In this document: piece after piece, positions 1-11,038 of the stretch
Numbering within the stretch: the first letter of the stretch is position 1
Layout of the letters: each line of letters opens with the position of its first letter
Source of the DNA: Erpobdella octoculata
Lineage: Eukaryota; Annelida; Clitellata; Hirudinida; Erpobdellidae
Assembly (NCBI GenBank): GCA_963978895.1
Contig: OZ022245.1
Span: 7,500,542-7,564,541, forward strand
Reading direction: 5' to 3'
DNA length: 64,000 nt
Program-made: the position numbers and the translations under genes
The notes under the pieces: generated by a model
Told to the model about the DNA's origin: nothing
What the model saw: the letters and a program-made list of their open reading frames with translations, nothing else
Database searches by the model: none

Positions 1-225
1 GATGTCGTGTTCCGCTATCTAACAGCACACTCTTGCAGATAACACAATTTATTCTTTCTAACAGTTTGAATGCTACCCATCCTGTTATGTATGTAACTGC
101 ATTTTCAAGTATAGCTTTAACCTGTTTATATTAATACAAGTTTCAATCAATTTATATTAATTATTTTGAAATTTCATTTGATATCAATAGCTAAAAATAA
201 ACTAATTTATCAGATTCAAACAAGA

Positions 226-3200
226 TCAAAATGTTAAAAAACAGATTATATCCAAAGATATTAAAAAATTTACATTTGTAGATAGAAATGAATAATTGTC
301 TTCTTGAAAGTAATTGTTGACGTTTATTTCAGGTCCTTGAATATCGTCTACAAACAACACTTCTTCTGAAGAATTATCCAGTAAAGAAACATTACCATTA
401 TAGTCATTGCTTTGGCTTGGTATTGTGTAGATCAACATGGTTTTGTCTTGTGGAAATGTGTTTCCATTATTATTAGGAATGATTCCACACCTTAAAGAAT
501 TCTTCTGAACACTCCTTGGAATTGTGAGCTGGTTGGATTGTTATTCCAACCACCTATTTAAAAAAAAAGGTTTTGATATTTATTTAATTTCTTTATCCAG
601 TACTTCAGCATAGTTTTATTAGCCGTTGAAGAATTTTAAAATAACATACATTAGTTTATCAAATGTATACTTACAGGCTCGCCTTACTGCATTGAAGAAC
701 AACTCCAAATGATCCTGAGAAAACTTGTACATCAAGATAGAATTCTGAGTTTTCAATAGCTTTTCTGACATTGCAATAGTCGTCGTTATTGAAGTTACAA
801 GCCCAGTGACACAAGTCTGGCTAAAAATTAATAGTTGATTTTTAGAGAATTTTAACAGCATTTTTTCGATCACTTATATTTTATAATGTTGTTCTTTCAC
901 TTCTGCAGTTGAAAAAAAGTTATGCATCGAACAACGTACAAATAAATAACCTTCTACTTTTATACAACATCTGACCCTGAGATGTTCTCAATGTCATCAA
1001 ATATTCCTTTGATTTATTTAGATACTCTTTTTTTTCAATATAATTGTTAACAGTAATAGGACTTTTGAAATCTCGACCAAGTTGGCTTTTACTATTTAAA
1101 ATGTCAAAGGTGTTGTTAATGATTTCTAGGAATTCAATGGTGGCATCAACATTTCCATATCTTTCATCTCCAGCAATTTGCATGACTTTTAACGCTGCAG
1201 CAACTGATTTACTAAAAACCTAGACAATATTAAGTTATAATTCTATTAAAAATAAACTTTAATTTTATAACTTAATATTTAAATTGGCAAATTATGTACC
1301 TGTGCTGCCAGATAAACTTTCATTTTTTGATTTGAAAAATTAACATGTTTCTCTGTTAATTTATTCCCTAATCTTAAACCAGCTTTCTGCTGATTTTCAT
1401 ACAACTCCCTTACATATTCCCACTTTATTTCTCCACTCTCCGAATGCAATACTCCATTTTGAAACCATGTGTTTCTCAATAATTTGATCATGTGACAAAC
1501 ATCTGCAAAAAGTTTTTAAATTTAATTTAAGAATGTTCATTTTTAATTTTTAACTATTAAAAAATAACAATAATAATGATTACTAATTTTTAATTTATTC
1601 CAAGTAAAACTAATTTAAATGTTAATTACCGAGAATAACAAATATTTCATTTCCGGAATTTGGAGAAATGAACGAAGATTGGAAATCAGGTTTCTTTATG
1701 TCTATCTGACACCCAAGAAGATAGTTCATGGATATGTTAGTTGGGTGACCATCCATCACCAAGGAAATCACCTAAGAGTTTTAAATTTTAATTTTAGCAA
1801 CTCATTAAAGAAACAATAATGTTTAAATACTAGTTTGCAGATCAAGTTTTTACTGTACCTTTATCCCAATATCCTCAAGTTGGGATATAGCCTGCAGAAC
1901 AAGTTGTTGCTGGGTTTCTGATGTTAACCCATTTGTTAAAAAATATGCAATCGGTGCTTTCCAATGGCCTGTGGTCCCAACTAACATAAAAACCAAAATT
2001 TCTCTGGCTATTGTGTTGTCAATTGGTCCATATCCGAGGTCAACATAGCCGGTTGATTTCTTCGACTTTTTGTCGAGCCCTACATGCTTTCTAATGCACA
2101 TGGCGTCCAAATGTAGGGAGCAAGTGCCATATACAGTCGGCTCTTCCAGAACGTTTTTCCTTAAAATTGTTATCGTTGGTTTGTTGAAGCCAGGTGTTGA
2201 TTCAACACTTTCTAGCCATCTGGAAGTGTTTCAATTAGTATAATGCACACATTATTGTTGTCATGTGTAGAATAAAAATTTAAACTATTTATTTTGTCTT
2301 GTGCAAATAAATTCGAAAGAGATCTATTGCAAAAAAAATTTCAATTTAGTCATTATGTATTTTAAGTAAAACATTTTAATACAATCTAAGCATGAAAGTT
2401 ATTTCTTTATAAAACTTGAATTTACTAATTTTATTAATGAATGTTATTGTTGTAAAATAATACTTTTGCAATGTTCTGGGATTTGGGAGTTTGAAGCCTT
2501 TTTTTCTCAAATATTCATACGCTTTAGAGCCATAGAGATGGAGTGTTAATGAAAACTCCTTTTGTTCTTGACTGTACTCTTTGTTGTTGCCAACTAGTTC
2601 AAGAGGGATTTCTAAAAGTGAATTAATATTTTACTAATAATTAAAGATATTATAACATTTAGTTATCAGCTATGTTGCCTAATTAAGATAACTTTTCAAT
2701 GAAATATATAAGTTCTTTTCTATGTAATGGAAGGATTTCCAAACAGGTATATGGAAACAAGGTGTATTTTTTATCAATTCTCAAAAGAAACCGTTACAAT
2801 TGTTTTAAGTCAGTCATTTGAAAGCAATCTCTTAAAGTATGAAGTTTAATACTAATACTGTAGCCATAGATATCTATGACTGTAGCATATCAAAATATTC
2901 ATAACAATTTGATTTAATAAATATATCCGAACCACTGTATCTTAGAAGTCTTTGCTTCAATTCATCATTGATAATTTTCATGTCTTTAATGGTGTTTATT
3001 AAAGACTGATTTTTTAGTCGATATCCTTGAATTAAGTTGTTCTTGTAATGTAGAGCTTTCCTTTTCTTTTCTACCTGGTCATGCCATGAATGTATTTTTC
3101 TTTTTAATGTACGTGGAGTTGGAAGACTGTAATTATGTTCCTGCAATAGAAGACCACAACTGGAATAAATATAAAATTATGAACACGTTTCTTGAACTAA

Positions 3201-3892
3201 TCGTAAAAAATAGAATTACAATTTTGTCATCCTATTTATTTAATGAAGAAGATAATAATAATGAACGAGAAAAGCTCAACAAAACCAGTCTTTTATTTTA
3301 AAACTTTGCAAACATTTCAGTAAAGTAACTTTTATTATTTGACTAACTTGGATAACTTTGACCGGAGTTCTCACATATGAATTGCTAGCATTATTTGACA
3401 CCTACAAATAATTAATCATTTAGCCTTTGTATTACTTTAAAGATTTAATAAACATAATAACTTTCTAATTCTTTATAACCTTCAGCTACAAACATTTCCT
3501 GCAAGTAAAAAGTACCTGTATTTGGCTAGGCAGGTGAAGTCTTGGCACACTGCCTTTCTTCAATTTGCTTGACCCTTCATATGGTTCATACTGTTCAACA
3601 TCAAAATGTCTACTGCAAACCCTTTCACCTACTTTAATTCTTCTACTACCTGTGTCACCAAAAATTGCTTCCTGCCAAGTTTCATTGACTTTAGCAACTT
3701 TAGGAAATCTTAAATTAAAAATAAGCAGAGCTTTGAAATGGAACCATTTTAACAATAAAACACTCAACTCTAAAAGTTACCTGGATCTACACAACAAATT
3801 AATTATATGGAAAGCTTTAAAAACCTGTGCATAAATACATTATCTTTAAATTTCGAACTTTTGCAGCCAGGAACTATGCAATTATCCGGCAT
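226..3892 (-). CDS. P-element-type transposase with N-terminal THAP zinc finger (about 10 exons)
   Basis: This is a DNA transposase of the P-element/THAP9 family. Exon 1 (3892-3825) starts MPDNCIVPGCKSS. A donor at 3824 and an acceptor at 3709 join it in phase to exon 2 (3708-3516), giving HRFPKVAKVNETW and a VCSRHF block, so the C2CH THAP finger is complete. Later exons, with approximate edges, are: 3140-2880 (coiled coil); 2612-2470 (KAYEYLRKKG, LPNPRTL); 2221-1857 (LDAMCIRKHV, GYVDLGYG, WKAPIAYFLTNG); 1771-1630 (SLVMDGHPTN); 1502-1300 (DVCHMIKLLRNTW, NKLTEKH, KMKVYLAAQ); 1220-950; 823-673 (YKFSQDHLELFFNAVRR); and about 552 leftward (GGWNNNPTSSQFQGVFRR). The acidic residues of the RNase-H-like fold look retained (DAM, MDG, DHLE). 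Consensus splice sites explain every frame change I checked, and I saw no stop or frameshift inside the exons. The C-terminus near 226 is uncertain and the element's left end may lie outside the window. Confidence 0.85.
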
Positions 3893-4253
3893 TTCTTTAG
3901 TTTTTAAATAAGCAAAAGTAAACTATGGCCTAAGCAGACGAAATTTAGTGATAAGGATATAAATAGCAACCAATCAAAACACCTTATGTAACTAAAGTCT
4001 TTTATAGATAGAAAAAAATTCACAATAGTATTGTGTTTATGTAAATTGTTTATTTTATTTTATTAACTACTTTAATAAAAATTAACATTTTGTTCAACTT
4101 CGATTTAGAAATTTAGTTTTAAAATTGTTTTTATTTACAATTATATTTTGTTTCATGTTTTTTTAATTAGTTTAAATTTTTTAAACTTATTTTCTACTTC
4201 GAAAGTTATGAATTGTTATATACTATGCTGGAGTAGCCGGCATATATACCTAT

Positions 4254-6079
4254 GCCGGCCGCATTTTCGCCAATGTCCGACGGTATAAGACAGGGAGATA
4301 AATAATGCAACCTGATTGGATAATTTTGAATTAAAAGTCACATAAATTATGCAAATATATAAACGCGCTCTGTTTTCCGATGTTGTTTATTTTATAGTCG
4401 TTGGCCGTTATGGGTTTTCCGGTGGATAAAGATTGACAAAATTGCGACTAAGTTATTCGACACTCATGTATGTAACTAAATAGTTAAATAGCCTAGAAAA
4501 TTCAACTTGTCATTCTGTCAATCAGAGATCACCAATATTTGGAATGAAGCTTTTCCAATCATATAAACCAAGTCTAGTCAATAAACTGAAACACAAATAA
4601 ACTATTTTAATTATTAATTGACTGACAATTAATAACTTTTGACAAGAGTTTACCAAATGGAATTTGATTTTTTAGTAAATTAATAATGCAAAAGCTTCTG
4701 TTCTAAAAAAATATACCATTACAAACAGTTATTCTAATCTAAAAAATCATGATACTGTGCAATTTAACTCATTAGTTGTTTATTTAATGCAGAAATGGCT
4801 TAACTAAGTTGTTCATGGAGATAAATAGGACTAGTTGGAACATATCTGAAACTTTCCCAGGAGATTGATAATATATTTTCAACCAAATTCTACTCTGTCA
4901 GCATGCTAAAGGCAAGCATGTGATAAGAGTGCATAGTAACGCTGATTTCTTTAAGACCTAAACAAACAAACACATAAGCAAAACACCATGAAAAAATTGT
5001 GCTTCATTGCTTTGATCCAAAACATTTTTTCAAAGTTCAAACTCTAGCATTATTTGTTTTAATAAATTCATGAATTGTCTTGAGTTGACAATATTTCAGT
5101 ATTCATTGTTGTTTAATTATTTGACTTCCCAGTTATTAGTGCAGAAATAATTGTGTTTTAATTTTTTTATATTGGCCTCATAATCAAGAACTGAGATAAT
5201 TTTGTAATATAATAAAGCTGAATAGTTATTCTACTGTTGTTCTCAATTAAAATCAAAGAAATCAATAAAACTGATAATTTTTTAATGATTTTTAATCATC
5301 AAAATCTAAAATGTCATGTTACTCATAATACATTTGAAGCCAAAATGTTGCATTAGTTTAAAAATATCTAAATTTTTGTTAGTAACTAAAATTTGTTAGT
5401 TTTTTCATATGCATGTCAGATTAGCTAAGTTATTTATTTATCTGCAACAGAAACATGACAAAGGTCTTGAATACTTTAATGTTACAGGTCCAGCAAACTT
5501 TTATTTGGTGTATATGGCAAACACAGTTGCAAAAGAATAATTGTGGAGACAAGCTATATCAAAGTAGATACAAAAATGTGCATGGCCATTTTTGTCTAAA
5601 TGGCTCAATATAGAAGCCACATACAAATATTAAAATGATTGTAAGAACTATTATAAGTATCAATAAAAATAGTATTAAAAAATAGTATTAAAATAGTATT
5701 AAAACAATAGCATTCAAATAGTATTAAACCAATAGTATTAAAATAGTATAAAACAACAATTTTCAGCTGTAAATAACTTATGGCCTACAGTCCATAGATA
5801 CTACAATCATGTTAATTTTAAATAAAAATTATTATTAATCACAAAATTATGTATAGTTGTTTCTAAATAAAAGTGTAAAAGTTAATTTGACCAAAATAAA
5901 AAAATTTTCAAACGAAAATATTAGCAAGCTCCAAGAGCATAATGTATGCAAATATGGATAGACATCTATGGTTGTATGTGATCTAGTCATTTAAAACTAT
6001 CCAATCAGATGATAGTATTTGTCTCACTGTCTTATACCGTCGGACATTGGCGAAAATGCATGCCGCATGGCCGGCCTAG
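4254..6079. mobile_element. Non-coding DNA transposon with long terminal inverted repeats
   Basis: Positions 4261-4293 are an exact 33-bp inverted match to 6027-6059. The inverted similarity continues inward with mismatches: the CTGATTGGATA block near 4311 is matched in reverse near 5990-6000. A GGCCGG-rich outer part lies at 4254-4260 and about 6068-6076. The roughly 1.7 kb between the arms is AT-rich and has no credible ORF. This is the structure of a deletion derivative of a cut-and-paste transposon. It lies about 360 bp upstream of the P-type transposase start, so it may be related to that element, but I could not match the arms to an end of the transposase unit. I found no clear TSD. Confidence 0.65.
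5650..5755. repeat. Short imperfect tandem AATAGTATTAAA-type repeat
   Basis: A run of AATAGTATTAAAA-like units with variable spacing lies inside the non-coding TIR element. It is AT-rich simple sequence and carries no gene. Confidence 0.6.
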
Positions 6080-6118
6080 GAAAAATGTGCGTATGGCGTA
6101 TCTATATATATATCTATG

Positions 6119-6293
6119 GATCATCGTACCTCACCACTCACAACTACGATGTAAATAGTGCTTGGAAGGGTACTTACCGTTTTCAAAGTCTCTCAAATTA
6201 CGATAAATGTTTTTTTTTAAATTAAATTTGGTATTAAATTTGTTTTTTTAGGTTATTGTAACAAAATAAAAATAATACGACTATTTTTACGGC
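6119..6293 (+). repeat. Dispersed repeat of about 175 bp, copy 1
   Basis: The block beginning TCATCGTACCTCACCACTCA and ending near ATAATACGACTATTTTT recurs at 23645-23822 in the same orientation with only a few differences. Both copies share the T-run and the AAATTAAA/GGTATTAAATTTG stretch. The family is not recognised and neither copy shows terminal repeats. Confidence 0.8.
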
Positions 6294-6520
6294 ACTGTTC
6301 AGAGGGGCATCTCGGAGGATACCAGAGTGGGTGTTACAGAAGGGAAGAAACGACAATGAAGTAAATTGACGTTTATATTTTCACAACACATTAGACGTAT
6401 AGATTGAGCGCTGAGTGGACCTATGAATCAAATAAAATGTATAGATGGATAGATAAGTAAATAAAAGAATAAATGCGGGGTGGACGAGTGGACAGGAAGA
6501 GAAAAGGAAAGGGTCAAGAG

Positions 6521-9500
6521 CAGTGATAATTCAGTTACAACTTTTCAGTTACAGTTACAGTTAAAGTTACAACATTTTTCAGTTTCAGTTAAAGTTATTT
6601 TTCCACAAACATTTTTCAGTTACTATTACACTTATTTATTTTTAAGTTAAAGTTACAGTTAACTGTAGATTTTATACACAGCCAAATAAAATTATTTTTT
6701 TATTTATTTACAAAATGGTAAAACTTCGAGTTCATTTTCAAAAAAACACGAGTTTCTAGATTTTTGGAAAGCCTGTTTCTTTTTCCTGCAGTCATATCAC
6801 TGCAAACCGAGAAGATGCGCTCCACATATGCTTCTGAAGCAGGTGCAGAGATTAGGTCTTTAGCGAAGGCGCTATTAGAGGATACACTGTCTCTGAGGCT
6901 GTCCAGAAACTTAATCCAGTTTCATTAGCAGCTAATCTTTTTGAAGCCCCAAGATAGGCATTAAGTTCTTCCTCAACAGAACGTCCGTGCCTAGATTGCT
7001 TGCTCGGAGAACTGGAAGCTTGAATTTCTTGGGCAAGCCTCTTAAATCTTTTTAAAGGAGGTTGGTACAATTCATCAGAAGATGAAGATGCAACACTTGC
7101 TGGCATAAAAGTAGAATTTAACACCTGTTAAATAAATGAATAAACTATAAGACAAATCCCAAGGCAATCTAGAATTTTTACTTTAATCTACATTTTAATC
7201 ATAAACCATACTTTACCTTTTCTTTGATATATGTTTTTGCAGCATCAACAAGCTTAAACATATCATCACGCATAAGGCATGCTGAAACACTTGGATCCAG
7301 TAAGCAAGCAGCTGCAGGTAAGGCATCAAATTCTGGCGATGAAGCGTCTAAAAATTTAGCAAACCTTTTTCGCAGAGACTGAAGCAACATCTGAGCCTGC
7401 AATTTTGGTAATGTTGTATCTTGGAGGTGAAGAGTTAACTCAGCTACAGCAGGAATGAGTGATGACAGAGAAAGTGTGTCAGTTTGCAGATTATCTGTCA
7501 TCTCTGCAAAAAGCTGTAAGAGTTTATGTAAATCTGCAACAGATTCCCATTCTGTGTTAGTTAGAGAATCGTGTCTCAATTCTTTTAAGATTTGCTCTAA
7601 GGGAGCCCGAATCGTCAACAATCTATCAACAACAAACAGTATTGAGTTCCACCTTGTTATACAATTCTTTACAACCACTTTTCCACACAAATTTATTAAT
7701 TTTTCTTGTGCCACTGATGAGATTTTGATAAATTTCACCAATCCTTTTACTTTACATAACAAGGTTCGATAAGTGTTATTCTTTTCAAGTTCCTTGACAA
7801 CCAGTTGTAAAGTGTGTGCAACACACGGTAGTCTATGCAGTTGAACAATTTCTTCTAGGGATGAGTCTTCCATAACACTGTCTTCTGTCACTGAATCAAG
7901 TGCTTTATCATCTGAATAATCACTATCTGGCTCATTGAAATTTTCCTTTTCTATGTTAGCTACTTTTACAGCTTTGATCATGTTTGATCCATTATCTGTA
8001 ACAACAAACAAGACTTTTGACCTGCTGATGTTCCAAGCTGTTAGAGTAGTAAGAAGTTTATCAGCCAACATATCCCCTGTATGTGGATGAGCAATCTGAT
8101 GTAAATTCAAAACAACATGCACTGGTTGATTTTGGGATGGACTGTAAAATGAAGCTGACACAGCCAGATATGATGCTGTCAGGCTTTTTTTTAGACCAGC
8201 AGTCCATGCTTATGACAATATATCGGGCAAGATTAAGATCTTCCTGGATACTCAAACTCATGCCACGGTGTGCTCCATTTAGGAGTTTTATCATTCCAGA
8301 TGAACCTGCACAAGAATTTTTATCTAATTTATAAAAATTAATTTAAATTAAAAAATACATTTAAACACACACTTGGCAATGAATATTTCGGATCAGTAAC
8401 TGTATGGTATTCCTGAACATCCTGATTATTTAAAAATGTAGTTGGCAGACCAGTGCTTATAAATATTTTTGTCCAAAGTTCATCTCGTAGTTAGGTCTGG
8501 GGTGCATCTTTATCCCATTTTTGCTTTTTTTGTTCTCTCCTTGGATAAAACTTGGCAAGCTTGGTTGCGAACTGGCCGGCACTAAGAACTGTAAAAAGGT
8601 ATTGATAAAAAATTCATTCTATACATTTGTCAGATTATTTATTTGAATCTTCGACTTAACAGATTTTGAATCGGAAATCTGATTTCACGGAATAGTGCAA
8701 AATTCTGATTAATCGGAGTCAGAAATATTTAGATAACCGATTTTGATATCCAATATTATTAATATTAAGTATTACTATGTATATACTAGCTATATATATA
8801 TATTTATATATATAAATCTCGTGTCATAGTGTTTGTGATTGAACTCCTCACTGAAAAAAAACTAAATAACCTACCCCCTATCCTCAGACCTACCAAATGT
8901 ACACAAAAAATTTCATAAAAATCGGTTCAGCCGTTTCGGAGGAGTTTAATTAAGAAAATATTTAAAACATTTACCTGCAGTGTAGGTTGAATGAGTTGAG
9001 CGGGATGGGCATTGTCCTTTTCTTTTAATATCAGAGAATTTGCTATTTTGTTGTGCTAGCTTTTTAGGTGATTCATCAATTTCGTTGCATTTTTTCCTTT
9101 TAAAAAGCTACCGCAGTTTTCGATCTTGCACTTTGACTTGTCAACTGATAGCTCATAATCAAAATATTTCCATACACTACTTTCTTGTTTTCTGCCACTA
9201 TTGTTCTTGAACATTTTCCACGGAACGATCGCAACAGCACTATCGACTATCAATAATAACAAAAGGCCGCGAATAACTAAACAGCACCATATATACTATT
9301 TGTTAGGTAACACCAAAGAACTCGATTTTTATCTTTAGATAAAAAAATAAATCTAATAATTAATTTATTTAGAAAAAAATTACTTTACAAATATTTTTCA
9401 GTTATTAATTATTTTTGTATTATTTAACTGAATTTATTATTCAGTTACTATTACAGTTAGAGTTATTTGCCGTATTTCAGTTACTATTACTATTACACTT

Positions 9501-9567
9501 AACTGACCATTATTTTTCTATTATTTTCCGATTTCAGTTAGTGTTACAGTTAACTTGAATATCACTG
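6521..9567 (-). mobile_element. hAT transposon with 8-bp target-site duplication
   Basis: The ends are CAGTGATAATTCAGTTAC at 6521 and, on the other strand, CAGTGATATTCAAGTTAAC at 9567. CAGTG is a typical hAT terminus. The 8-bp sequence GTCAAGAG flanks both sides exactly (6513-6520 and 9568-9575), which is the target-site duplication length expected for hAT elements. Both subterminal regions (about 6530-6670 and 9400-9555) are rich in CAGTTAC and GTTACAGTTAA motifs in the pattern of transposase-binding subterminal repeats. The element is 3,047 bp and carries one transposase gene on the minus strand. Confidence 0.93.
6715..9214 (-). pseudogene. hAT (ZBED-like) transposase, disrupted
   Basis: A BED-type finger exon begins near 9214 (MFKNNSGRKQESSVWKYF, with CKIENC and a terminal LMNHL). 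The catalytic region spans about 8294-7205 and shows ISMDCW, VTDNGSNM, LPCVAHTLQLVV, a TRWNS block and AACLLDPS. A donor near 7210 and an acceptor near 7126 join the last part, which ends in the hAT dimerisation motif (APASEAYVERIFS, near 6840-6790). There are at least two frame breaks. One is a shift in an A-homopolymer at about 8185-8195, between DCWSKK and the continuation that reads SASFYSPSQNQ. The other lies after GLSFW near 6890. The BED exon also runs into a stop at about 9060. The gene is therefore recognisable but dead unless these are sequencing errors. Confidence 0.85.
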
Positions 9568-9575
9568 GTCAAGAG

Positions 9576-10041
9576 GTCATCCTGTGGTCGATAGATGGAT
9601 AGATTAATGAATGAATGAATGAATGAATTTATAATGCAGTCAGGATTTGGTAAAAACGATATTTATAATTCGGTAATTCGGAGAAATATGAATTTTTAAA
9701 CTAAATAAAATAAAAATTTTAAAGAAATCATTTATGAAATTGCATCTGAGCGTGTTTATTTTCACGTTCAATATTTTTTGCATTTTGTTTTTAGCTAAAT
9801 TGTCAGCGCTTGTGTGCTCGTAAATGGACAATTGTGTGTGCTTGTGTGTATGTGTGCTTTTGTGTAAACGTGTGTGTGCGTGTGCGTGTGTGTGAGTGTG
9901 TCGGCGCGATGGACGGAAATGATGAGATTTATAAGAGGAGTAGTAAAATATGCAAATGAGGTATGCAAATTGGTCTTGCTGATGAATACGATGATTAAAG
10001 TCATGAAGCAAGAGAGATGATGCGGGAGAGGTGGGGTGGAG
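9576..10041. other. Gene-free interval with TG-rich microsatellite
   Basis: A TG/CA-rich tract lies at about 9834-9902 and GAATGAATGAAT-type runs lie near 9606-9630. Open frames here are low-complexity (Thr-His repeats) and have no family resemblance. Confidence 0.6.
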
Positions 10042-10090
10042 CATGGACGTCTATATAATAGCAATAGATACTATTATATAGACGTCCATG
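10042..10090. repeat. Perfect 20-bp inverted repeat (hairpin)
   Basis: CATGGACGTCTATATAATAG at 10042-10061 is exactly reverse-complemented at 10071-10090 with a 9-nt loop. It could be a cruciform or a fold-back remnant of a small transposon. No coding potential is associated with it. Confidence 0.85.
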
Positions 10091-11038
10091 GGTGGAGTCA
10101 GTTGTGATAACCATGGCGACAACGAGTTTTTTGAGCGAAAGAAAAAATAAGAGAGAAAAAGAAAAGAGGGAGAAAAAGAGAGAGAAAGCAAAATAGAGAG
10201 AGAGGGGGAAAAGGGCGTTTGACGTTTAACGGCAAAAATAATGAATCATTTTATTCTCATTTCTTTTTTATATCAAAATTTATCGGCAAAGAATGGTATA
10301 ACATCTGAAATATCGAAGTTGGATTGTGAATAAATTATGTAGATGATACTTTTAGAGCAGGCGATTATGTGTCTCACTAGGCATGCGCGAGCTATCACCC
10401 CGTACGAAGTTGCACCACAAACTTTCTTGCATGTCATTAATGCTAACATTTAAAAAAAAAGTTTTTTAAAAACACAGTTTTATATAATCGATTGTGTAGG
10501 CCACATTCTGTAACATAAACAACAAACATATTAGCATAGACAATAAATGGTTCAACGGAAATATCACAAATAATTATTTAATTAAATTTTGATAGAATGC
10601 GAAAAAATGATGGTTAATCAGTTTGGAGGTATGTTTAAATTTTTAAGTTTCTAGTTCATTGGGAAGTTAGTTTAAAATCGATTGCACAATTTGACGACAG
10701 ACAGACAGACGAAGAAGTCAAGTAAAAATGTGTAAAAAAAGTATTTTTTCTTTGTTTTTTTTCAGTTTATTTAAAAATATAAAACATAAAAAATTATTTT
10801 TTATTTCATTTTATTTGTTTTTATGCCTAACAATTGATTCTTCGTCCTGTATAAATAACAGCGTCTGTTATATTCAAATAAAGTTAGAGTAAAAAAAATA
10901 TCTGTAATTTAAAAAAAAAATTAAATGCTTTTTCCCGTTGATTTTTGAAGTTTATTTAAAAAATATAAAACATACTTATGAGAATACTTATGAAAAATAG
11001 TTCTTAGATATAACAAAAATGTTAGCATTTACAAATCA
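10091..11038. other. AT-rich spacer and 3' flank of the ZYG-11-like gene
   Basis: A GA-rich purine tract lies at about 10137-10205. The last 200 bp or so (about 10840-11038) are the reverse complement of the 3' flank shared by the paralogues at 28245-28480 and 46534-46770. This shared part includes an AATAAA-type polyadenylation signal (read on the minus strand near 10955). I see no other gene. Confidence 0.7.

Noticed and set aside
9640..10064. ORFs of 89-134 codons with Thr-His runs
   Set aside because: They are driven by the TG/CA microsatellite and have no recognisable domain.
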